DNA from: Protula sp. h YS-2021
Taxonomy: Eukaryota > Annelida > Polychaeta > Sabellida > Serpulidae
DNA: 64,000 nt
Direction of reading: 5' to 3'
Assembly: GCA_949752745.1 (NCBI GenBank)
Contig: OX457031.1
Location: 38,599,502 to 38,663,501, forward strand
The position numbers were made by a program, and so were the translations under genes. This document shows positions 34,541 to 46,841 of this stretch, piece after piece. The notes under the pieces are model-generated. The model was not told where the DNA came from, searched no databases, and saw nothing but the letters and a program-made list of their open reading frames with translations. Positions within the stretch are counted from its first letter, which is position 1. Each line of letters begins with the position of its first letter.

Positions 34541-36160
34541 TATAACCTGACGTTGCACAAATACACTTTATATACTTCCCAGCTGCAGAGTTTTATTGGT
34601 CTACGGTGAATAGCAACAAAGATACAGCCTGGAAAAACTTGTCTGAAAAACAGCAAAGTCTAAATTGTGAAAAATCGCAAAAATTACATTTTTTAAAGAA
34701 ATCGCAAAATAACCTAACGTTGCACAACTACACTTTATATATGTTACAGGCAAACTGTCAAATCAGGCAGATTATAATCTGCCTGAAAATTTCAGGCAGA
34801 TTGTAAAATTCCTGGCTCGACCAGGCACATTGTAATCTGCCTAAAATTTTTAGGCAGATTGTAATCTGCCTGATTTTGGAGCCTGAAAATTTGACAATTT
34901 GCCTGAAATGAAATGAACGTTTGTAATCATGATCCCCCCATGCGATTTGGTTCTTGTCTATTCAAATATGTGATCGCAAGAATAAAAGGCAATTCATGTG
35001 GTCAATTGCAATTAAATGGGAGTGAATGGGTCCGCTCGTGCGTTTCATGCGATTTGATTTCTTGTACTAACTAAAAATAAATAAATATGTAACACTGCAA
35101 ATGTATTTATCAGGTATCAACTTTTCACGCCCCTATTTATACTGTGCACAAAAAATCCCAGCAAATACCGGAGGAGTAAGAATTAGGAAGCTACATTGGC
35201 ATGTTGATCTCAAAATATAATACATCATAGAGGTATGGGGGGGGGGGGGGCTGGATTGAGATTTATACCATTGCATTTATTTTTTTGATCAATCACGACA
35301 TAAAGCAATGCAATCAGCAAAAAAGTCGCGCATTTACTTAATCGACAAATTGCAATTAGAAATTGCATTTAAACATATCAATAGCATTATGCAGGTTAAA
35401 TAACTCAAGGCATAAAAGAAAGCAAGTGGTAAACAAATCACATGAAACGAACGAGCAAACCGACCACTCACATGTATTTAATTGCAGTAAGACACATCAA
35501 TCGCTTTTTATCCCTACGATCACATATTATAATAAATGACAACCAAGTCCCATAAAACGCGTGAATAGATACTAAAAAACTAGTGTTATACATGATCATA
35601 ACCAAATTAATCCTCTATTTAATTGCAATTGATCACATCAATCGCCTTTTATTCTTACGACCACATATTGGAATAGGTAACACCCAAATCGCATGAAACA
35701 GCGGGTTATGAATGAGATGGATCATGATTACAAACGTTCCTTTCATTTCACGCAAATTGTCAAATTTTCAGGCTCCAAAATCAGGCAGATTACAATCTGC
35801 CTAAAAATTTTAGGCAGATTACAATGTGCCTGGTTGAACAAGGAATTTTACAATCTGCCTGAAATTTTCAGGCAGATTATAATCTGCCTGATTTGACAGT
35901 TTGCCTGTAACATATACATTCTACCTGTAGGGTTTTATTTGTCAACGATGAATAGTAACAAAGATACAGACTGGACAAACTGGTTCTGAAAAACGACAAA
36001 GTCTAAATTTTCAAAAAATCGCCAAAATTACATTTGTTAAAGAAATCGAAAACTAACCTGACATTTTACAACTGCACGTTATATACTTTCTTGCTGTAGG
36101 GATTTATTAATCTCTGAGAAATAGCAACAAAGATGCAGCCTGGACAAAGAGGATTACACA
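34541..36160. repeat. Tandem repeat of about 165 bp, interrupted by element B
   Basis: Units carry 'taacctgacgttgcacaa', 'actttatata', 'gttttattggtct', 'gaatagcaacaaagatacag' and 'aaagtctaaatt'. About one unit precedes element B and one and a half follow it (from 35913 and from about 36091). Removing 34742-35912 plus one TATA restores a continuous array, which confirms the insertion. Confidence 0.7.
34742..35912. mobile_element. TGTTACAG-ended DNA transposon, copy B (TATA TSD)
   Basis: A 1171-bp element begins TGTTACAGGCAAACTGTCAA and ends with the inverted TTGACAGTTTGCCTGTAACA, flanked by TATA (34738-34741 and 35913-35916). Its ends are filled with palindromes of 'caggcagatta(t)aatctgcctg' type. 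The inverted similarity reaches about 200 bases inward, to 'catgattacaaacgtt'. There is no coding remnant. It inserted into a pre-existing tandem array. Confidence 0.8.
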
Positions 36161-36314
36161 CGGACGGACTCGAGGCGTTTCTACATCCCCGTTGCCGGCT
36201 AGGGCGGCGGGGGATAATAAAAGAGTCACACACAGAGTACTCCAACAGCTTTCAGCTGAACTTTATTTTTCAAGTCTCAGATAAAATCAAACATTTGAAT
36301 CTTATCACAAAATA

Positions 36315-36701
36315 CAGTGCTGTGAAAAACTGGAATACTTTGTTTAGTATCCTGGTACACCACGACTATTGCAAGTCCTCCCACACGCTTCAAGATGTAC
36401 CCCGCATTCTCATTCAAGAACGGAATGCCTTACCACAAAGGGGAAATCAATAACTGCACTGCTTTCCTGCATAGACGAGTTAATTCGTGTATCGCACAGC
36501 AAGGATATTACACCAGATATTGATAGTTTTTTGTGTTTGTGAGATCACAATAAATGTAATTCGTCAAAATTTGTGAAGTTTGTTTTACTGTGTTGCCAAA
36601 TGAAGACTGTTTTCTTACATATAATTTCGTTTAGATCAAAGTGACTGCCACGTACCAAAAATGATCCCGAACTTAAAATTCCACACTTTTTCACAGCACT
36701 G
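36315..36701. mobile_element. Tc1/mariner-type MITE, TA target site
   Basis: The element starts CAGTGCTGTGAAAAAC and ends with the inverted 'TTTTTCACAGCACTG', flanked by TA at 36313-36314 and 36702-36703. Tc1/mariner elements insert at TA and often begin CAGTG. Length is 387 bp with no transposase. The 106-residue plus frame at 36133-36453 runs into it and is spurious. Confidence 0.75.
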
Positions 36702-36703
36702 TA

Positions 36704-37487
36704 TATCGAACATGTAGGCATGTACCTAAAAGCGCTTCTTATTTTCCGCCCAACTGCCCCCAAACCCATTGTACGTTCCAGTTTTTCTACTACTACTAAC
36801 TATCCCAAAGCATTTCGAAACGACCTCGCCATTTATAAGCTAGCACTCGATTCTTGCACGGGTAGCCAATTTGTACAGTTTCTTGAATGCGATAAATTTC
36901 TCCAGCAAAGGCCATTTTCAGTACTTTTTCTGCCTTCTGGCTAAATATGTTTTGCTTCCAAGTTTTATACACGTGGCCGGCCGGTTGATTTCTTTTTTTT
37001 TTTCTTTTCTCGAAATTTTTCAGACACGGCCGGGTCACTTTTAGTACCATGAGAAACAAGGTTGTTTTTCCCCATTTCAAGTCAACAGGCTTCAACGCTT
37101 CTACACAAGTGCTAAGCATGGAGAACTAAGTTGTTGCATTGGTGTACGTTTATTATTCATAAATGTGCGGTGACGTCAAGGTAAATAAATGCCTAGACTG
37201 ATAAATTAGTTTGATCAAAGTGGATCACTTCTGTAAATTATTTTCCGACTGGCCAGAAATAGAGCTCAAACGTTTTCGGTTTAACGCATTCCAATAACTG
37301 AAAGGTTTATCCATAACTGAAAGGTTTATCTCATTGATAAAATCCGCAAACACATTCAAACGCAGATATTACAAATATACCAAGTCCATCTCCAACAGCT
37401 TAATGTACTAAAAAACTCTCTTCAGGGACAGCTGGTTGTTTTTGGATTCGTCTCATTGTTAAATGTGATCTGATTGGTTCCTTTGTT
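36704..37487. other. 3' flank of MMADHC
   Basis: This sequence lies downstream of the minus-strand MMADHC stop. A minus-strand AATAAA is present at 37149-37154, about 340 bases past the stop, and could end the transcript. The frames at 36720-37119 have no recognisable content. 'aataactgaaaggtttatc' is duplicated near 37291-37330. Confidence 0.35.
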
Positions 37488-38038
37488 TTAGTAGTAACCC
37501 ACGCTATTTGTCATTTCACAAATGATTGGATGGTAAACTGGAGCGTCTGTGAATATACAGCCGACGTAAGCATGCGTTCCCCATTTGTGGTGACTTATCA
37601 CCTTACAGCAGCCGAGGTCGTTGATTTCAAAGCCAAAATGGCGGTAACGTTCGTCAGTCTCAAACATTGTGGCATTCGTGTATTCTCCTAGGTACTGAAA
37701 AGATACAACATGACACGTTAAATAATGCACCTGCACTGTATACTAAACTGGTCTATCTTATCGTGTAGCTGTTCCCTATACTACACAAAGTGATACGTAT
37801 CGACGCCTCATTATCACTATAACAACACTACTTACACACATGAATACAACTTTTTTACCCTAATTTGGACAGGTTAATGGGCAAAAATGAGCAAAAGAAT
37901 ACACTATTTTGTTTCACACTGCGAAGTTCAACTAGGCAAGCACTGTAAATTTTTCTGTTATCAAAAATAAACACTGGGTGTAGTTCACCATTTATCTCTA
38001 GCCATCCAAAACAACAAGCCTCTCTCGGTTTTACTATA

Positions 38039-38127
<89 letters not shown>

Positions 38128-41100
38128 ACTAAATACGATTGTATTTACTTAGTGTTGTGTTTGGTCATGAGCAGGGTTCGCGCTGGGTCCTCAGGAAAGT
38201 GAGTCAAAAAAGGAAAGTGTGACTCAGTTGGGTCCAGAAAAACTCGGTGGGTTCCGAAAAAGTGAGTCATTTCGCAAAAAAATGCCCAAAAAGTGGACAA
38301 AAACCCCGCCAACGCGAACCCTGGTCTTGAGTTTTTTATTAGCATCATTATTTTACTTGAAGAAATGGTTCTTGGGAGGGCAATTTACCACACGACTGAA
38401 GAAAATAAACTGTGACAAACTCCAACCACATTTTGCAGAAAGTTTGTGCACAAAGTAGGTCAAGAAAACGCACCCCAAGTCAAAAAAACGTGCAGAAAGT
38501 AGGTACAGAACGTGCAGTATATAGGCCAAGAAAGCTCCTGTGAGTCTACTAATGGCGAATCAAGAACCTTTCTTGAAACATTAGAGGTTCTTTTATTACT
38601 GCACTTTGACTCATGCCCAACGTTTCCTTTGTCTTTGCAGGAAAAATAATGATTTCACAGGAACAAACATCTGGATAAACCTTGAGACGTAAAACTTCCA
38701 AAAGGGTGAAGCATGTTTTGTGTTGAGGAAGCTAAGATGCAAATGGAAGTCCTACATTAAGCTATTTATTCCAGGTGCATACCAGCCACCTATGGCTTTA
38801 GGAAAAGACGTAATAACTCTGTTAAGTTGCGATGATATCTCGCACTCACCGGTCGTCCCGACGAAGGGTCGATAAAGTCGGCCCAGTAGTTGTTTCCGCG
38901 TAGCTCCTTACAAATTTCTGTCGCTCCTTTGATAAACTACAACGCATGAAATTTAACACCCGGTAGGCACATTTACGCATGAAAAAAATTGCCTAGCGAA
39001 AATTTATTGTCTCTAACGCAGCACAAAGATTCACTGGTAATACTAGACTCGATAAAAAAAACAAAGCGAGCAAAGTAAGTCTAAATTTGCCGGATCCCAT
39101 CCCGAGGCCAAAAATAACAGGATACTCACTTGTTCTAACAACTTTTCTCGTTCCTCCTCAACTTCAGAGCTCCAGCCTGTCATGTCATTTTTAGTTTTCT
39201 GACAAATTGTTATCACTGTTAAATCACACTCATCCAAATTCTTCTGCGGGAACAGGTCTTTAAAATCTAGGAGTAAATCAAGTACATATTTATGCATGAA
39301 GTGTTCCAAGCTTTTAAATCTCAGTGTTACTGTTTTTATTTATTTCAAAACATGTTCACGTCAATTTGCAGAAAGGTCTTCGATGGAAGATCACTCATTT
39401 CTCGCCTCTTGCATCATGGCTAGAGTTTATAAACACAGGAAATATTTCGAGGTACCACAGCTCGTTTGTACACGCAGCCCCCACCCCAATCCTTCTTAAG
39501 TTCATCAAATGATAGGACAAGAGTAAAACAAACCTTTTATCATAAGCATCGGACACTCTTGAGCGACGCACTCTAATGTGAGAGAATTCCGAATGCTTTC
39601 TACCTCACCAAACTGAAAAGTTCATTGCAGATTTAGCTACATATTTTATCACAGAGCATATTTTAAACGTATAGCTGCGTTTAAAATTTAATATTATTGA
39701 ATTTCAATGCCACTACACCGTATAATGTGTCTACAACCCTCCATGTTAATGTATTGCTTTGAATTAGAAATACTCATTTCCATATAACTCAAAATAAACA
39801 CTGAGACTGGAACCAACTTCTTTTACAATTAAGTGCTGACCTCTGCCGGCGCTGCGTTGAACTGCGTGACAGCGTCAGCATGTCGGTCGGCGGGAAGTTT
39901 GCCCGTGAGTACGTCACAGCCAGGCGCTCGCTTAGGCTTCTTTGCCACGTGCTGATACTTAACGGTCGTCGATGCGGGGACAGCCCCAACGTGTCCTTCA
40001 AAGCAAGACATATACATGTCCTACTATGAAATATAAGCCAAGAATATACAGTTGCCATTAACTACTGATTCCAGCACTCCTATTCACTGACAGAATTCAC
40101 TTTTATCCTCAAATTTCAATGCAAGAAATAAATGTGAAGCACAATTTGGAGGCATTAATAGGCGACTTAAATAAACTTTGAAATAATAAATAATTTACAC
40201 TGGACTACTCATCATAACTTTCTACCTGGCAAGGGGTAATTTTTGTCTTTTGGTCCGAATGGACCGAGAGGGTGATCGGGCCACCTTGGTTGTGATCGCA
40301 CTGAAGAAAAAATACATAACAGTTCATGCAATTCATGTATATATGTGGTGTTGGGTCAACTCGGCCCCTTGCCAACTCGGCCCTTTTTGGTCAAGTCGGC
40401 CCTGCTAACTCGGCCCCTCATGAAAGTCAAGTCGGCCCCTCAGTCCTTTTTTAAGTCGGCCCTATCACACATACTTTTCAAACTTAAAATACAAAATTCA
40501 ATGACGAAATGTAGTTGAAAATTACAGGGTTTTTCATGTCTCATCTCGGGTGATCACAAGTATGCAGATTTACTGTGATGAAAATAATCCGTACTCATCA
40601 CAGTCAAAATGCACTTAATGATTATTGGACTTGTCGTTGCTTAATCTCAGTGATCACAAATAAATTATCTCCGTTATCACAAATATATAATCTGCCTCAC
40701 CACGGCCTCAACTGCAATTACAGTTCACAAGTGCTCGAGTGGTTTTGGTATGAGTAAACAAGAAAATGGGCTATCGGAGAGGAGTGGATCAGGTTTTTAT
40801 ATTTAGTATTGTACACACCACAATTTGCTTGTGAAGTCACAGAATGATATTGTCCCAGTTTCAGTTGTCAGTAACTGAAAGGAGTGAATAAGGCTTTTAC
40901 TTTAAGTATTTTACACACCACAATTGGCATGTTAAGTCACAGGTATCGTCCGGGTCGTCAGTAACTTGTAACATACTCGGATTTAGTGGTAAAATGGAAG
41001 AAAAAACCAAGGGCTAAATTGTTTGAAATTTATCAAAATCTGTACACAACAAAATGAAGTGAATAATTTGTCAATAGAAAAAAGTTTACGCGCCGCCGAC

Positions 41101-43122
41101 CTAGACTCAGACTTAAAATTCAAAATTAAATACATAGCTTTTAAATGTCAGGCTGAAAGTAGTCTTCGTGTTTGAAAATAGTGGATAAAATACAATGTGG
41201 CATCGCCACTAGCTCACACGGCACTATAGTCTAAAGTAAAAAAATTTGATTAGTAAATATTATAGCAAAGGTTGCAGTACCGAATATGGTGTGTAAAATG
41301 ATGTGCTAATTGTTGATAAAGCACGTCTTAAATTCTGTTATTGTAAGAGTGTTGTTTTTCCAATAAAAATATATAAGGTAGAATTACCCTATATGTTTTA
41401 TCTGAAAAACAAAACACCAAAAATAAGGGAGTCGACTTTTTTTTGATAAGGGGCCGACTTGACTTTCACGAGGGGCCGAGTTGGTAGGGGCCGACTTGGC
41501 AAGGGGCCGAGTTGACCCAAGACCATATATGTTACAGCGGATCTGTAGAATCAGCGAATCTGTAGATCCGCTGAAAATTTTAGCGGATCTAACAGATCCG
41601 TTGATTTTGGGCCGGGAAAATTCGACAGATCCGCTGAAATGATTGACGCTGCTAAAGTGCTGTTGATATTGAGTATTATCATAGCCCATAATAAAAGACC
41701 TTGTTTTCATTGAAATGCCATTTGAAGCGCATTGATTGCACTTCAATGCTAGTGTTACTTTCAATGATTAACGAAAACGACGTAAAATTAAATGTGGGAC
41801 TTTCACTGGGGCAATCAGTTCACTTTGAATCAACGTGTGGTGGACAGGGGTTTGTGAAGTGTAAATGTGCTGGTAGTAAACGGTGCCAAACAAACAGATG
41901 CAAGTGTTTCAAAGCAATGGTAAAATGTAACTCGAGATTTCACTCTAGCCTAGCATGTACAAACAAGATGTAACCCTCCTCAATTGCAATTGGAGCTTCA
42001 TTATCAGAGTAAATTTTGCTCTTCAGTCATGATCACAAGTACTAGTGCTTCTATGATCAGCTTCTTTAAGTTCCATTATCGATGAAAGGGTTTCCTAAGA
42101 GTTATTGATTGCATGAGTGAATTTGGCTTTTAAGTAATCACAGGTAGAAGTTAGTACTTGAGCTATTTTTTAATTAGAATTGTAGCAGTGGCTTATAAAA
42201 GTCTGTTATACCTATTTTGTTGGGTACTATAATGCCAAACATCATAAGTTTTAATGCAAAACAGATCAAAAATTACTTATTTGTATTGATAATGTGGTTG
42301 TATGTTTGTATTAATATAGCGATTGCAAAATAACGTCTTATTGCATTGGTAATAACAGCACCGTTTACACATTAATACCGTATATTTCGGCCATACTACT
42401 CAATATCAACAGTACTGTAACTTCGTCAATCATTTCAGCGGATCTGTAGAATTTTCTCATCCCAAAATCAGCGGATCTGTTAGATCCGCTAAAATTTTTT
42501 AGCGGATCTATAGATTCGCTGGTCGAACCAGCGTATCTACACATTCGCTGAAATTTTCAGCGGATCTACAGATTCGCTGATTCTACAGATCCGCTATAAT
42601 ATATATACGTGAAGGGATTTAACATTCACAGTATAACTCAAATCACACATCGCAAGGATACATTACCAAATGCAAAGTTAATAAATGAAGGAATAAAAGA
42701 CACTCCCAAGGTTTTTTTTTTTTTTTTTGGCAACTTAACACAGTTAACAACGAGCGATAAGTCAAAGCAGTGCGTCAAAGGCATGCGTTCTAAAACTCAC
42801 TAAGCGTTTATCTTGTACATCGCACTGACCAAATGTGTTCAGTTACACATATATGTACAACTAAATACAATGCTCAAGATAACTTATGTGTATTTTAACG
42901 CGTTTAATACAGCTTACCTTCCGTCAATGAGTTACTTATTTTTATCACCATTTGCGTTTCTGATTCATCATATGAGGAAAACGACCGGAAGTGCTGAACG
43001 GCAGCCTGCAAGTTTGGTAAATAAGCCACAACGCGGCGACCCGGCCTCACCAACTGTCCAAACCAAAGCACAGTCGCGGTAAACAGAACTGTGTATAAGT
43101 GATATCTAATCACGGTGAGCAT
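37488..43122 (-). CDS. MMADHC, cobalamin trafficking protein CblD (seven exons, ~314 aa)
   Basis: Exons are complement(42918-43122, 40226-40300, 39841-39995, 39534-39612, 39130-39266, 38850-38936, 37488-37694); phases agree at every junction and the total is 945 nt with the stop. MMADHC receives B12 from MMACHC and directs it to cytosolic methionine synthase or mitochondrial methylmalonyl-CoA mutase. Diagnostic matches to the human protein: [11 protein letters not shown] near the N-terminus, [14 protein letters not shown] in exon 2, [18 protein letters not shown] in exon 5, [12 protein letters not shown] in exon 6, and [12 protein letters not shown] and NDLGCCKV in exon 7. The Cys equivalent to human Cys261, which binds cobalt, is Cys275. 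The N-terminus is hydrophobic/basic and may be a mitochondrial presequence; it is longer than the human one, and an acceptor-like 'tttggtttggacag' at about 43055 leaves the true first exon open. Met58 is a candidate cytosolic start. Intron 1 holds two transposons. Confidence 0.93.
38033..38129. repeat. (TA)n microsatellite
   Basis: An almost pure TA run of about 95 bases, broken by a central 'tgtatacata' that makes it a near-perfect palindrome. It lies in the last intron of MMADHC and is capable of cruciform extrusion. Confidence 0.9.
40345..41526. mobile_element. 'ggtcaactcggccc' TIR element in MMADHC intron 1
   Basis: The left end has about six units of 'caactcggccc'/'caagtcggccc' (40354-40460); the right end has the inverted 'gggccgagttg'/'gggccgacttg' units (41449-41520). 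The terminal inverted repeat is 'tgttgggtcaactcggcccc' at the left, matching with one change at the right, and may extend into 'atatgtgg'/'ccatatat'. There is no coding sequence. It lies directly beside element C. Boundaries are approximate because the flanks are TA-rich. Confidence 0.65.
41530..42601. mobile_element. TGTTACAG-ended DNA transposon, copy C (TATA TSD)
   Basis: The left end is TGTTACAGCGGATCTGTAGA; the right end is its inverse with two transitions (ATAATA in place of GTAACA). TATA flanks both sides (41526-41529, 42602-42605). Ends are packed with 'cagcggatctgtagatccgctg' palindromes, unlike those of copies A and B. Length is 1072 bp. It carries the C-terminal remnant of a transposase (41701-41973) and lies in MMADHC intron 1. 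Confidence 0.75.
41701..41973 (+). pseudogene. Cys-rich C-terminal remnant of an integrase-type transposase
   Basis: An open frame of 90 codons whose last 45 form a zinc-binding-like cluster: [11 protein letters not shown], then [20 protein letters not shown] and [10 protein letters not shown]. The order of Cys/His (C-x7-C-x-C-x5-C-x4-C-x-C-x6-C-x4-H) resembles the C-terminal tail of KRBA2-like/GINGER-type integrases as I remember it. The catalytic DDE core is missing. Together with the N-terminal remnant in element A, it suggests that a full-length relative exists elsewhere in the genome. Confidence 0.5.
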
Positions 43123-45585
43123 TATTAACGGTAAAGCATAAAGAAAATGTAGTCCTTGTTGAATGAGAAAACTGAGTAGACGTTCAGTGTGATTTTTTTA
43201 TTTACATCTCAAACGAATTTACACTGTTAATCGTATTTATATCTCTAAAAACTTTAATGTTATAAAATCTCAAACTACACGGGTCTGACTACCACTGATA
43301 ATCCTCTATATAAATTTAACTATTAAACCTTACAGATAGACATTTACCATTGATGCCATTATTCTCGCCTCGTCTCGGCTTGCTCTGTTCTTTTACTGTA
43401 AAAATAAATGCACGGTACAGGCGTTAGGATATGCAGATGCTAGAAAGGATAGGACAACTACTATTTCTAGCAAACACACCCTAACACACACACACTCTCT
43501 CTCTCTCCCTCTCCCTCTCTACTCCTCTCTCCTCTCTCTCCCCGCACTTACTATTTGTCTCTGTACGGAGATTCAATAAGATTTTGTGCATCCACTGCTT
43601 GTCACCTGTACCAGTTAGATATAGCAAGGTTCACACGGGCTCGTCATGGGCCCGTCAGTAAACTTCTCTTGGTGTTTGATTATAAGATTGTGGCAGTAAT
43701 TGCTTGGCACAGACGCCACAGAGTATGCTAGCGAACAACGCAACGTTCAAATGCCAATAAAAATCAACAATTTTCGCGAAAAAATGTGCATTTATCTTAA
43801 AGGTGCTACAAGATGCGGTTCATTACTGAATGCTGGATCAGTTTTCTGCTCCAACTCCTCGCACTGAAACTGATACACACGCCAAATTAACTGGATTTGC
43901 TGGCCGGTTGTATAATTAAACGATTTAGAAGTCTACAGTGACGTATGCTAAATGTCCTCAACGTAAGAACTAATAATAGCAACTCCTGTGTTCAGGATAT
44001 TTTTACAGACAACCCATAACCTAATCAAAGATGACTCTTGCAGTCTTCCTGTCACAGCAAGAAAGGGTCTGCAGGGACTACCCACAACCCTTTTATTTAA
44101 ATTTCTGGTCACTTTGATGACGTAATATTTAAAACCCAGAACATAAGTAAACATTTGGCAGCTAATTTTTTTCCACTTTAACGAAAAAAAAATTACAGAA
44201 ATGTTGCCTGCTAAAAATTCAGCCTCTTTTTCAAAGCAGTACATTTATTACTGTGTCATATACATGTCATGTTTTAACCAATCACATAACAATTCAGCCC
44301 CGCGTTACAATCTGCATTATGAACAGCAATATATCTATTTTCCATAAACTGAAGATTTTTAATCAAGTACGGCAATATATACATTGCTGTGAAAGAAAAA
44401 TAACCTTTTTTTTCTTACTCCAATCCTTATTCAATCCCAGAACTACCGTAATCTCTTGACAACAGGCACATGTAATACGATGTATTGTGAAATTGGCCCT
44501 GTAAGGTACATGATAACATGTTGTAAACCTGAGAACCATTTAAGTCTTATACAAACGCCAGAATCTGTGGCATTTAAATTAGATGTTGCACTCTCTTATA
44601 CACATGCAACTGCTTTGAATTAACAAGAGATAAATTAAGAACTTTCATCAAACTTCAAATAAACGGTAGCATGTATATCATAGAATAAGTATGTATATCA
44701 TATATACAAGAAAACATCTATTTTTCTCAGTACAAATTGTTATTTGACCATAGCAATTGTGGGCCATAATAATTTGACCATTTATGTGATGCACCCTTTT
44801 TAAAGTAACGCCACTGGCCGCAGTCGTGCGCAGAGATGGGCAAAACTGAGATAAATGACATGTTCTGTTATAGAAACTATGACTCTTGCTGTCATAAGAA
44901 GAAGCTTTTTATTATTGTCTCCCATAAAATCTCCAAAGGTATTTTGAATCAGGAAACGAAAACAAAAACTGTAGTACTCGTCAAAAAGATAAGTTTAAAA
45001 TTAATTATACGCGAACAAGCATTAAAGGCAAATATATTTCCCAAGTTGGCCCCCGTATTTGAAATAAACATCCTAAAGCTATAACTTATAGCAAAATCTT
45101 TATTCTTTCAAAAGAAAATGTAAAAGTACGTTGCTCTCTGATTACAGAGAATCCTATTAAGTCTGTTTAAATATATTCTTTGTATGTTCTCAATGAGTAT
45201 ACACTATGTATTTTGCAGTGGTACACTTAAAATATTATCCGATTCGAAGTATGTTCAGTAGCTGGTGTAAAATAATATTCATATTTGTAGATTACTAGGG
45301 TAAGTAGTTCTAGACAGCGTAATAATTTAGCTTAGTTTTTCATCAAGAAAGAAATGGTTGGCAGGGCGAGCTCTCGAATAACTTGCAGCTCAGCCCTTCC
45401 AATCTTCAAATATGTACTGATTTTATCTTTCCTTATTGTTTTTCATTCTTTGATCGTTATGAAAACTTAACCTAAGGTTTTGTGAATTGTGCACTGTATA
45501 TAGCGGTTTTGTAGTTGGAATAAAATTATTCTCATTCTTATAAGAAGACCGCAAGAGTCATCTTGGACCAGTGTTTTTGGTTCAT
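43123..45585. other. Intergenic DNA between MMADHC and the repeat cluster
   Basis: The MMADHC promoter should lie just above 43122; no clear element was found. 43484-43541 is a CA/CT simple repeat. 43985-44100 and 44690-44900 are partial relatives of the hAT-like MITE at 17667-18164 ('gatgcaccctttttaaa(g/a)taacgcca'). The frames at 44253-45084 are AT-rich and unsupported. Confidence 0.4.
43484..43541. repeat. (CA)n/(CT)n simple repeat
   Basis: A short CA run passes into about 45 bases of CT/CCT repeats. It is a polypyrimidine tract on the plus strand. Confidence 0.85.
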
Positions 45586-46082
45586 TAGTCCCAGCGGACC
45601 CTTTTTATCTTACTAGGACAGAAAGGGTCACAGTTCCTGCAATAGAAATGGCCACTGATCTCAATTTTCGAGGCTCTGGATCTTTCGGTGCACGTTCAAG
45701 GACACCGAGGCTCGAACTGGCAGGCTTTTTCTTTAAAAGCACACTGAGAAGTACCCTGGCGCGTTATTTTTGACCTCAGCGAAACTCCCATATTATAGTA
45801 AAGCGTGGTTTTGCAACTGTAGATTCACTGTTGTTGACGGCGATAATGAAGGATTAAATATTCTGATCTCAAGAAAACACATATTTTTCTCATTAAAAAT
45901 GTCTGACCATAAAACTTGTGCGCCATAATTTCTAGTTGGGTCATTTATGTGATGCACCCTTACTAAAATAACGCCGTTGGCTCAAGTCGTGCGCCGAGAT
46001 TTTAAAATTGCCGTCAATGACATTTCCTATTATAAGGACCCTAACTCTTGCTGTCAAGGGAAGATCGCAAGAGTCATCTACA
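45586..46082. repeat. Second copy of the 498-bp hAT-like MITE
   Basis: Colinear with 17667-18164 from TAGTCCCAG to 'gcaagagtcatcta', sharing 'gaaagggtcacagttcctg', 'tgatctcaattttcg', 'actgagaagta(t/c)cctggcgc' and 'gtgatgcaccctt'. The right terminus has decayed, and no matching target duplication was found. Confidence 0.65.
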
Positions 46083-46085
46083 AGG

Positions 46086-46270
46086 GGGAGGACAACGAAT
46101 GGCTACAGTAGATCCAAATTGGTGAAATTGAAAAGACCATCTTCCGTGGCTGAAAACAATTTTTTGTTTGTCAAATATCGAAAAATAAGGAATATTTGAG
46201 TATAAAAGGTCGCCTAATTTGCATCTGGCTAATTAAGTTTAGTCAGAATTGAACATTTTGTTGTCACCAA
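46086..46270 (+). repeat. Dispersed repeat R4, copy 1
   Basis: 'ctacagtagatccaaa', 'aaaagaccatcttccgtggc', 'tgaaaacaattttt' and 'gaattgaacattttgttgtc' recur in the same order at 53050-53240, and part is inverted at 16740-16830. The type is unknown. Confidence 0.6.
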
Positions 46271-46841
46271 TTACGATCTACTTTAACCATTTCTATCTCC
46301 GCTCCTCGAAGGACTATTGGTTCATCAGCATTGCATTTTGAGAGCTCCATAGCCCCTTTCCCACGATGCACCTCTCTTAATGGAGATTTTATTGCCGGGG
46401 CCTCGAATAAGCACATGAGGGTCCCCAGTGTATCTAACTGGTAGGGGTGGCTATCACTACCGCAACAGCAGGAAAGCAAGTCACACTTGGCAAAAAAAGA
46501 ACTTGTACACGGTGCTCAAATTATCGCCCATTATTTATTCGTGGCAGACTACCTTTTGCGTTTACGTGAATTTCTTATAGCAACTTTGATTAGCTTTATT
46601 GTTTTTTGTCACAGGATGTGAGGTTTATTCTTTTTGTTACTTTATGTTAAAACTTACCTTGCAATTTCTTTTTGTTGACTTTTTACAGGTGTCGACAAAC
46701 ATTTGCACGATGAAAAAAGTTCGCACGTAGACCTGAAATGCATCAACATATTGCACGCATAGTTAAACCGCCACTGTTTTATCCCTAGTAACGTGCATCC
46801 CAAATACAGAAGTGTTTGGATAAAGCGCGCGCCTGTTCGAA

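Noticed and set aside
36133..36453. 106-codon plus-strand ORF
   Set aside because: It crosses from a tandem-repeat unit into the Tc1/mariner MITE; the frame is accidental.
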